DNA of 20,832 nt from positions 1 to 20,832 of the forward strand of contig CAZOQJ010000032.1 of assembly GCA_964581905.1 (NCBI GenBank). The letters are read 5' to 3'. The DNA is from CAZBWE01 sp964581905. GTDB lineage: Bacteria > Planctomycetota > Phycisphaerae > Sedimentisphaerales > Anaerobacaceae. The notes beneath the pieces were generated by a model. It searched no databases. It worked only from the letters and a program-made list of their open reading frames with translations, and was not told the DNA's origin. The position numbers and the translations under genes were made by a program. Of the stretch, positions 15,611 through 20,832 are shown in pieces (position 1 is the first letter of the stretch; every line of letters begins with the position of its first letter).

Positions 15611-16813
15611 ATGGCAAAAAAATCAACGTACAGTAATCTTCATTGCGACACAGGCAAATATCTCTTTACCAGCGAGTCCGTAACAATGGGCCACCCTGAT
15701 AAAGTGGCTGACCACATATCCGATGCAGTCCTTGATGCAATGCTCGCACAAGACCCCAAAAGCAGGGTCGCCTGCGAGACAATGGTGAAAGACGATATGG
15801 TCATTGTTGGCGGTGAAATTACCACAAAAGCGGTTGTAGATATCCCGAAGGTCGTCCGTAATACTATCAAAGAAATCGGATATAATGACCCTGAACTCGG
15901 GTTTTGCCACGAAACCTGTGCTGTTATCGTATCGGTCGGCAAGCAAAGCCCTGATATTTCTCAAGGAGTAACCGAAGGCACCGGCCTGCACAAAGAACAA
16001 GGTGCCGGCGACCAGGGACTTATGTTCGGCTATGCATGTAAAGAAACCCCTCAGCTTATGCCTATGCCAATTCAGCTCGCACATACTATTACAACCCGAT
16101 TGGAAAAAATGCGACAGAGTAAAAAGCTGCCCTGGCTGCGACCCGATGGCAAAAGCCAGGTAACGGTCGAATATGAGAATGGCAAGCCAAAACGCATTCA
16201 TACGGTCGTTGTCGCGGCTCAGCATGCCCCGTCTGTCGGCTATAAACAATTGCGAAAACAAATTATCGAAAAAGTTATCTTGCCTGCCCTGCCGAAGCGA
16301 CTCGTTGACAAAAACATTATATACCACATCAATCCTACTGGCCGATTCGTTACAGGTGGCCCAAAAGGTGATTGCGGACTGACAGGCAGAAAAATCATCG
16401 TCGATACCTACGGCGGAAGGGGAAGCCACGGCGGGGGCTGCTTTAGCGGCAAAGACCCCACAAAGGTTGATAGGACCGCCAGCTATATGGCCAGATATAT
16501 CGCCAAGAACATCGTTGCCGCCGGCCTTGCCGATGCCTGCGAAATCCAGCTCTCCTATGCCATCGGTGTAGCTGAGCCGATTTCCATCCTTGTTGATACC
16601 GAAGGAACCTCGAAGATTAGCGAAGAAAAGTTAAGCCGGATTATAAGAAAGCTTTTCCCATTAACACCAAAGAGAATGATTACTTACTTAAAGCTTGCTC
16701 GGCCGATTTTCGCCCAGACCTCTTATGGCGGACACTTTGGCCGAAACCTGCCCAACTTCACCTGGGAAAAAACCGATATGGCCGCCAAACTGCGAAAAGC
16801 CGCAGGATTATAA
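15611..16813 (+). CDS. metK: S-adenosylmethionine synthetase
   Basis: Makes S-adenosylmethionine from methionine and ATP in the cytoplasm. The 400-residue chain has the expected landmarks: SESVTMGHPDK at 21-31 (ATP-binding His28), GAGDQGLMFGYA at 131-142 (active-site loop), GDCGLTGRK at 253-261, and GGGCFSGKDPTKVDR at 274-288 holding the phosphate-binding lysines. The usual Ala in GGGAFSGKD is Cys here, a minor change. Length is within the normal range (about 385-400). AAGGA lies nine bases before the ATG. No SAM riboswitch is seen in the 44 bases upstream, so any such control would act further up, before the DUF547 gene. Confidence 0.98.
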   Translation: MAKKSTYSNLHCDTGKYLFTSESVTMGHPDKVADHISDAVLDAMLAQDPKSRVACETMVKDDMVIVGGEITTKAVVDIPKVVRNTIKEIGYNDPELGFCHETCAVIVSVGKQSPDISQGVTEGTGLHKEQGAGDQGLMFGYACKETPQLMPMPIQLAHTITTRLEKMRQSKKLPWLRPDGKSQVTVEYENGKPKRIHTVVVAAQHAPSVGYKQLRKQIIEKVILPALPKRLVDKNIIYHINPTGRFVTGGPKGDCGLTGRKIIVDTYGGRGSHGGGCFSGKDPTKVDRTASYMARYIAKNIVAAGLADACEIQLSYAIGVAEPISILVDTEGTSKISEEKLSRIIRKLFPLTPKRMITYLKLARPIFAQTSYGGHFGRNLPNFTWEKTDMAAKLRKAAGL

Positions 16814-16836
16814 GGGCGACTACACAAGGCCGCCCT
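16813..16836 (+). terminator. Hairpin after metK
   Basis: AGGGCG (16813-16818) pairs with CGCCCT (16831-16836) around a 12-base loop, starting at the last base of the metK stop codon. No T-run follows, so it may stabilise the 3' end or act with the next hairpin. Confidence 0.4.
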
Positions 16837-16850
16837 AATCCGTATGCTTT

Positions 16851-16875
16851 AAGAAGTCCGAATTTCGGATTTCTT
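16851..16875. terminator. Hairpin between convergent metK and purH
   Basis: A 25-base palindrome, AAGAAGTCCGAA then T then TTCGGATTTCTT, makes an 11-pair stem with one G-T pair and a three-base loop. It overlaps the purH stop codon by two bases and lies 37 bases after metK. Its symmetry suits a two-way stop for the convergent genes, though T-runs are short. Confidence 0.5.
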
Positions 16876-18484
16876 AGTGTTTAAAGTGTCGTTTGCCGGT
16901 AAAGACCATCGCGATACCGTGCTTATCCGCTGCGGCGATAACTTCATCGTCTTTTTTCGAGCCGCCCGGCTGAACTATGCAAGCTACACCCGCCTTAGCG
17001 GCGTTTTCAATATTATCCGGGAACGGGAAGAAGGCATCCGAGGCCATTGTACAGCCCTCCGCCGCATCGCCAGCGTTCTTAAATGCAATCAGGCCGGATT
17101 CTACGCGATTCATCTGCCCGGCTCCAACTCCTATGACCTTTTTGTTCTTAACCAGCACGATTGTATTGCTCTTGGTATGCTTTGCAGCAAGCCAGGCAAC
17201 CCTTAAATTCTCAAGCTGCTCTTTTGTCGGCTTGGCCTTGGTCGGGTATGTCAATACATCCGGCTCCCAGCTGACTAAATCTCTCTGCTGCAACAATAAT
17301 CCGCCTATAACACAACGAACATCGAACTCGCCGCAGTCAATCTTTGCCCTGTCAATCGGCCCAGTCTCCATAAGTCGAACCCTGCTGCCCCAGCTTTTGA
17401 GTGTCCTGATTATCTCAACCGCATCGGCGTCAAACTCAGGAGCAATAATCACCTCTGCAAAAAAGCCGCTCGCTCCAAGCGCCTTTCCGAATCGGCTGAA
17501 AGATTCCATTATCGTCCTTGCCAGCTCAACATCGACTTTCCGGTTTAACGCAACTATACTACCGAATGCACTAACCACATCGCCTTCGTAGGCCTTGCGA
17601 TAGGCCTCGGTAATATCCTCATCAACCGCACAGCCGCAGGGATTGAGGTGCTTAACAACAACCGCCGCGGGTTCGGCGAATTCTTTAACCAGCTCAAACG
17701 CAGCATTCACATCCAGCAAATTATTAAAGCTGATTCCGGTCTCGCCTTCCATTATGTTAGCACTGCCGACCGATATCTCACCGCTTGCCGGCAGCTTATA
17801 AAATGCCGCGGTTTGGTGAGAGTTCTCACCATAACGCAGCTCCCTGTCTTTTCTAACGGCGATTGAGACCCTCTCCGGATAGGTCACATTTGCCCTGCCG
17901 TTCAGGTACTTCGATATAGCAGCGTCATACGAAGCCGTCAGCCCGAAGACAATCCTCGCACAGTCTTTGCGAAGCTCCTCGCTTACAGCGCCATTGTTTT
18001 TCTGCATCTGCTCAACGACCTTATCATACTGGTCCGGTTGCGTTACTACTGTCACATACTTATGATTCTTTGCAGCCGAGCGAACCATGCTCGGCCCACC
18101 AATATCAATATTTTCAATCGCCTCCTCTAACGTGCAACCCGGCTTGGCAATAGTCTGCTCAAATGGATAAAGATTCACACAGACCAAATCAATCGGTTCG
18201 ATGTTGTGTTTTTTCATTGCATCGGTATGTTCTTTTTTGTCACGTAACCCCAACAGCGCTCCGTGTATTTTCGGATGAAGGGTCTTGACCCTGCCATCCA
18301 TCATTTCCGGAAAGCCGGTAACCGACTCAATACCAACAACATCTACTCCGGCTTCACTTAGCTTTTTGGCTGTTCCGCCGGTGCTGATGATTTTCACTCC
18401 CATCTTGCTCAGTTTCTTTGCAAATTCAATTATGCCGCTTTTGTCAGAAACACTTATCAATGCCGTCTTAATTTTCACATCCAT
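16874..18484 (-). CDS. purH: Bifunctional AICAR transformylase / IMP cyclohydrolase
   Basis: Catalyses the last two steps of de novo IMP synthesis: formylation of AICAR with 10-formyl-tetrahydrofolate, then ring closure. The 536 residues contain the N-terminal cyclohydrolase (MGS-like) domain with STGGT (35-39) and KTLHPKIHGALL (67-78), then RYGENSHQ (217-224) and the transformylase domain. KHLNPCG (278-284) supplies the catalytic Lys-His pair, and the conserved GAGQMNRVES, ASDAFFPFPDN and VFTGKRHFKH blocks end the chain. Length is normal. The ATG at 18484 follows AAGGAG and AAGG purine runs. A beta-propeller gene ends 53 bases upstream on the same strand, so cotranscription is possible. Confidence 0.98.
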   Translation of the reverse strand: MDVKIKTALISVSDKSGIIEFAKKLSKMGVKIISTGGTAKKLSEAGVDVVGIESVTGFPEMMDGRVKTLHPKIHGALLGLRDKKEHTDAMKKHNIEPIDLVCVNLYPFEQTIAKPGCTLEEAIENIDIGGPSMVRSAAKNHKYVTVVTQPDQYDKVVEQMQKNNGAVSEELRKDCARIVFGLTASYDAAISKYLNGRANVTYPERVSIAVRKDRELRYGENSHQTAAFYKLPASGEISVGSANIMEGETGISFNNLLDVNAAFELVKEFAEPAAVVVKHLNPCGCAVDEDITEAYRKAYEGDVVSAFGSIVALNRKVDVELARTIMESFSRFGKALGASGFFAEVIIAPEFDADAVEIIRTLKSWGSRVRLMETGPIDRAKIDCGEFDVRCVIGGLLLQQRDLVSWEPDVLTYPTKAKPTKEQLENLRVAWLAAKHTKSNTIVLVKNKKVIGVGAGQMNRVESGLIAFKNAGDAAEGCTMASDAFFPFPDNIENAAKAGVACIVQPGGSKKDDEVIAAADKHGIAMVFTGKRHFKH

Positions 18485-18537
18485 TTTACCTTCTTCTCCT
18501 TTTTTGCCTAATAATGCGATTAATAAACGAATTTTTT

Positions 18538-19647
18538 CTATTCAACCGGTTCTATACAAGCTACGCGGCCACTCTCATCAGCAATATATATTTTCGAGTC
18601 CATCGTATTAGCTGCATATCTCGAAACCTGTGCGAAATTAACCGAATACAGCTTTTTTCTTACGTTGTTGTCCATCACCGCTAATGTCTTCACTTTTGTA
18701 ATCACGTATGCTTTGCCTTTCGCCTCCGCCAGTAAATCAGCACCTTCACCCAACTGCCACAAAAGCTTGCCGCTTTTTTTATCTATCGCCGCCAGCCCTT
18801 TATAGCCGGCACGCTGATAAACAACCTCCCACGTTACGCGTGGAGCTTTGTCAAGCACTGCGTTCGTCTGGTATTTCCAGACAAGATTTCCCTTTAGGAC
18901 ATTAAGCATATCAAACCTGTAAATGCACGTATCTTCACAGGCAAAAAATAGTGAACTTCCATCCCTCATTACCGGCCCAACAATGCCGCCACCGGCATCA
19001 AACTGCCAGAGTTTGACAGGCCTGTCAGGGGTGATACTAATTAAGTTGCCGGCATCGGTAGAAAAAATAACGAAGCTCTCATCAGCTATAATCGAAGTAA
19101 TCCTTGAATCATTCTCGGCCGCCGCCTCAAAAACCTGAATTTTGTCGTCCAAATGAAACACATGCAAACGTTTGTCTGTTCCAGCCAAATAAAAGTATGA
19201 ACTGTTGCGAGCAGCAGGACAAACTATACCAAATTCCGGATAGTAGGCACTACGCACCATACAGGTTTGCATATCAAACTCAACAAAGCTGCCGCCGACT
19301 ATAGATATTAGCTTATCCCCATAAAGCTCCATCTGTTCAACAGGCAAACCAGCTGGCGCGATGGACCTACCGGATATCATCTTGCCAACATGGCGGTCCA
19401 GAGCGAACATATAATTACGATTAGAAAGCGCATAGATACGCTCACCGAGAATAATCAATCGCTCTAAGCTCTCACCTTCTTTAATCGGCAGCTCATTATC
19501 CCACAGTGTTTTTAGCTTTGCAGACTCCAACAGTTCCGGCGAAATAAGCCTATCTGAGCCACCTGCTGTACCGAAAACAACTGGCTCAATCAATAGAACC
19601 GAAAGAAGCCCTAACAAACACAACTTACATCGCAAATGGCCTGACAT
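18538..19647 (-). CDS. Secreted beta-propeller (PQQ-like repeat) protein
   Basis: A 369-residue protein with a signal peptide (CKLCLLGLLSVLLIEPVVFG, about 7-26) and repeated short beta-strand blocks of the PQQ/quinoprotein-like propeller type, for example VIFSTDAGNLISI, KLWQFDAGGGIVG, LVWKYQTNA and AIDKKSGKLLWQLG. The A-x-D-x-x-(S/T)-G-K-x-x-W pattern is the best match to that repeat. No enzyme residues are evident, and such proteins often serve as binding scaffolds in the periplasm. GGAGG lies eight bases before the ATG. It is upstream of purH on the same strand with a 53-base gap. Fold likely, role unknown. Confidence 0.8.
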   Translation of the reverse strand: MSGHLRCKLCLLGLLSVLLIEPVVFGTAGGSDRLISPELLESAKLKTLWDNELPIKEGESLERLIILGERIYALSNRNYMFALDRHVGKMISGRSIAPAGLPVEQMELYGDKLISIVGGSFVEFDMQTCMVRSAYYPEFGIVCPAARNSSYFYLAGTDKRLHVFHLDDKIQVFEAAAENDSRITSIIADESFVIFSTDAGNLISITPDRPVKLWQFDAGGGIVGPVMRDGSSLFFACEDTCIYRFDMLNVLKGNLVWKYQTNAVLDKAPRVTWEVVYQRAGYKGLAAIDKKSGKLLWQLGEGADLLAEAKGKAYVITKVKTLAVMDNNVRKKLYSVNFAQVSRYAANTMDSKIYIADESGRVACIEPVE

Positions 19648-19695
19648 TTCCCAGTCCTCCCTTTCGTTTTAAAATGATTAGTGATAACTAAAAAA

Positions 19696-19724
19696 ATAAT
19701 CAATCATCATTAATCCTTAATCAA
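19696..19724 (-). promoter_or_regulatory. Possible promoter for the beta-propeller gene
   Basis: The minus strand reads TTGATT (19719-19724), 17 bases, GATTAT (19696-19701), each four of six matches to the sigma-70 consensus, about 50 bases before the gene. The region is AT-rich, so chance matches are likely. Confidence 0.35.
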
Positions 19725-19736
19725 TTGCCTGCTTTA

Positions 19737-19798
19737 CCCCGTTAGAAAAAAACTCCCTTCTACATCTCCCCGCCAACATCAGGAAACTTCTAACGGGG
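19737..19798 (-). terminator. Long-armed inverted repeat after the 101-residue gene
   Basis: CCCCGTTAGAA (19788-19798, read on the minus strand) pairs perfectly over 11 bases with TTCTAACGGGG (19737-19747), starting at the base after the stop codon. The 40-base interval contains a second CGGGG that could compete for the same CCCCG, and a T7 run next to the distal arm. It may be a terminator with two alternative folds; in either form it marks the end of the small gene's transcript. Confidence 0.5.
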
Positions 19799-20104
19799 TT
19801 ACATTTTCACGTAGTCTGCCAAGTCAATATTATGCTCTTCCTCGAATTTCTGCATCTCTTCGATACGCGCGATATCGTCATTTATTCGATTTACCAGCTT
19901 AAATATATATGGCTTACCTGCCAGCCGGTTTTTCAGGTCGTCGAGCATTGCTTCCCACGCCCCGTCGTACAACTGGGCCTTGAGGACTACCAGCATACGG
20001 TGCTCATTGCTCAATCTGTCAACGTAATCGCTCACCTCTTTGCGCCGTAAGACGTCCTGCGGACTGACACTCGTTTCGCCAGTTTTATCGCTATTTTCAG
20101 CCAT
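19799..20104 (-). CDS. Small helical protein of unknown function
   Basis: A 101-residue soluble protein that looks largely alpha-helical and acidic at both ends, with helices such as VLRRKEVSDYVDRLSNEHRM and DDIARIEEMQKFEEEHN that could form a coiled coil. There is no signal, membrane segment or known motif. The coding case rests on length, a good ribosome site (AAGGTGG six bases before the ATG at 20104), normal composition and a hairpin directly after the stop. A GC-rich inverted repeat ends at the ribosome site. No function can be given. Confidence 0.72.
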   Translation of the reverse strand: MAENSDKTGETSVSPQDVLRRKEVSDYVDRLSNEHRMLVVLKAQLYDGAWEAMLDDLKNRLAGKPYIFKLVNRINDDIARIEEMQKFEEEHNIDLADYVKM

Positions 20105-20114
20105 TTTCTACCAC

Positions 20115-20194
20115 CTTAACCCATCGGGCCACGGCGGGCTCTCAGGCTCGGCGTAGGCCTTCGCCGAAGCAGGCCGCCCCGACGAGTCGTTAAG
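20115..20194. repeat. 80-base GC-rich imperfect inverted repeat at the 5' side of the small gene
   Basis: The ends CTTAAC (20115-20120) and GTTAAG (20189-20194) are perfect inverted copies. Further in, TCGGG (20124-20128) matches CCCGA (20178-20182) and GGCGG matches CCGCC, and the centre has CGGCG/CGCCG. The block is far richer in GC than its surroundings. On the minus strand its last six bases run into the AAGGTGG ribosome site of the 101-residue gene, so folding could hide that site. It may be a dispersed palindromic element that happens to sit there. Confidence 0.55.
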
Positions 20195-20200
20195 ATGTTT

Positions 20201-20248
20201 CCCGTCAGTCCCGTAAGGGATGCCTTGCGGCAGGATGGCTAAGTCCAT
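20201..20248. repeat. 48-base hairpin repeat, copy A
   Basis: This copy matches 44 of 48 bases of copy B (20395-20442) in the same orientation. It folds as CCGTAAGG/CCTTGCGG with a GATG loop (one T-G wobble), and CCGTC/GATGG can pair outside. No coding potential. It resembles REP-like intergenic elements. Confidence 0.8.
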
Positions 20249-20394
20249 AACGGGCTGCATTTCGGCCAAATGCTAACGAAAAGAGCCGCCAATTGCAACA
20301 AATTTTCCCAAATTTCTCTCGTTTAGATACTTAAACCTTCCTCATTCAAAATATTAGAAATGCAAGACAACAAGCTTAAAATGTTGCTTGTAAT

Positions 20395-20442
20395 CCCGTC
20401 AGTCCCGTAAGGGATGCCTTACGGCAGGATGGCCAAACCCAT
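20395..20442. repeat. 48-base hairpin repeat, copy B
   Basis: Second copy of the element, 194 bases from copy A. Its inner stem CCGTAAGG/CCTTACGG is a perfect eight-base pair around a GATG loop. It ends seven bases before the stop codon end of the RCK_C gene, on that gene's downstream side, so it would form the 3' end of that transcript; no T-run follows. Confidence 0.8.
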
Positions 20443-20449
20443 GCAGGTA

Positions 20450-20832
20450 TCATGCTAATTGATTTCTAATGTTTTCTAATTTTCCGAAGCAGATTAGCTC
20501 ATCGCCCAACAGAATTTTCGTGTCTGCTCTCGGATTAGGTATTGTTTCAACATCTCTTGTTATTGCCAGAACGGTAATATCATGCTTTCTCAGTTCGGAT
20601 TGAGAGAGTGTTTTATCCAGCACAGGACTTCCGGTAGAGACTGTAATTTTTGAAACCCCGTAGCCGCCTGTTGCCAATAAAAGCTCTTCAAATGACACCT
20701 TTTGGAAGATTTCTTTTTTGATGATTTTTTTCCTGAGAAAGTTGGTGACTCTCCTGACGAATTGTTCGTGCGTGAACACCTTGTATATTGCATACACCAC
20801 GACCACAATAATGACTAAGTTTACCCAAATCA
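20450..20832 (-). CDS. Membrane protein with C-terminal RCK_C/TrkA-C domain (5' end outside window)
   Basis: The minus-strand frame stays open to the window edge, so the gene is cut. The visible part begins with a hydrophobic run (IWVNLVIIVVVVYAIYKV), followed by a basic segment and a TrkA-C-type domain: VSTGSPVLDKTLSQSELRKH, ITVLAITRD, then IPNPRADTKILLGDELICFG. TrkA-C (RCK_C) domains bind small ligands such as nucleotides or cyclic dinucleotides and gate potassium channels and other transporters. A helix directly before the domain suggests a membrane protein with a cytoplasmic regulatory tail. A GTG at 20804-20806 could be read as a start, but it would cut the helix. Transported substrate cannot be told. 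Confidence 0.8.
   Translation of the reverse strand, partial: IWVNLVIIVVVVYAIYKVFTHEQFVRRVTNFLRKKIIKKEIFQKVSFEELLLATGGYGVSKITVSTGSPVLDKTLSQSELRKHDITVLAITRDVETIPNPRADTKILLGDELICFGKLENIRNQLA

Noticed and set aside
15623..16429. 268-codon open frame antisense to metK
   Set aside because: It is a shadow of metK, which is fully conserved over the same bases; the antisense product has no recognisable feature.
16977..17591. 204-codon open frame antisense to purH
   Set aside because: It mirrors the coding of the conserved transformylase domain and has no plausible signal or domain.
20201..20442. Two 48-base repeats considered as a CRISPR array
   Set aside because: Only two copies, 146 bases apart, with an internal hairpin and no cas genes; they fit a dispersed palindromic element better.

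Overview
The window looks like chromosomal housekeeping DNA with moderate AT-richness, probably from a Planctomycetota bacterium of the Phycisphaerae type. This assignment is inference. It rests on the mix of secreted proteins of no clear family, a DUF547 lipoprotein, a Tat-signal TldD, Yej/Opp-type peptide transport genes with long membrane-anchored binding proteins, and GC-rich intergenic hairpin elements. No marker gene settles it. Almost all genes lie on the minus strand. The exceptions are the cut-off gene at the left edge and the DUF547-metK pair.

Layout, left to right. (1) 1-264: 3' end of an unrecognised plus-strand gene. (2) 265-841: gap with an AT palindrome and a possible structured RNA. 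(3) 842-3713: a tldD-tldE metallopeptidase pair transcribed leftward, TldD carrying a Tat signal. (4) 3874-4066: an isolated tRNA-Asp(GUC) with a consensus promoter and an intrinsic terminator. (5) 4188-5154: a STAS-domain protein and a double-ACT-domain protein, with a good sigma-70 promoter upstream. (6) 5198-14139: a leftward seven-gene unit. It starts with a secreted protein of unknown function, followed by two paralogous membrane-anchored peptide-binding proteins, two permeases resembling YejB and YejE, and two ATPases of the OppD/OppF type. (7) 14140-14522: divergent intergenic region with a strong GC-rich hairpin. (8) 14523-16813: plus-strand DUF547 lipoprotein and metK. (9) 16874-19647: purH preceded by a secreted beta-propeller protein, leftward. 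(10) 19799-20104: a small conserved-looking acidic/coiled protein. (11) 20105-20449: a gap packed with three GC-rich hairpin elements, two of them copies of one 48-base repeat. (12) 20450-20832: C-terminal part of a membrane protein ending in an RCK_C/TrkA-C domain, cut by the window edge.

Functionally, the window centres on peptide handling: uptake of oligopeptides by a complete ABC importer with two receptors, and a TldD/TldE protease pair. One-carbon and purine metabolism (SAM synthetase; the last two steps of IMP synthesis) and small regulatory or ligand-binding proteins make up the rest. I see no defence system, prophage, insertion sequence or CRISPR array. The most unusual items are the exported TldD beside a TldE with no signal, the doubled anchored receptors, the extra membrane segments in the YejE-like permease, and the intergenic hairpin elements.
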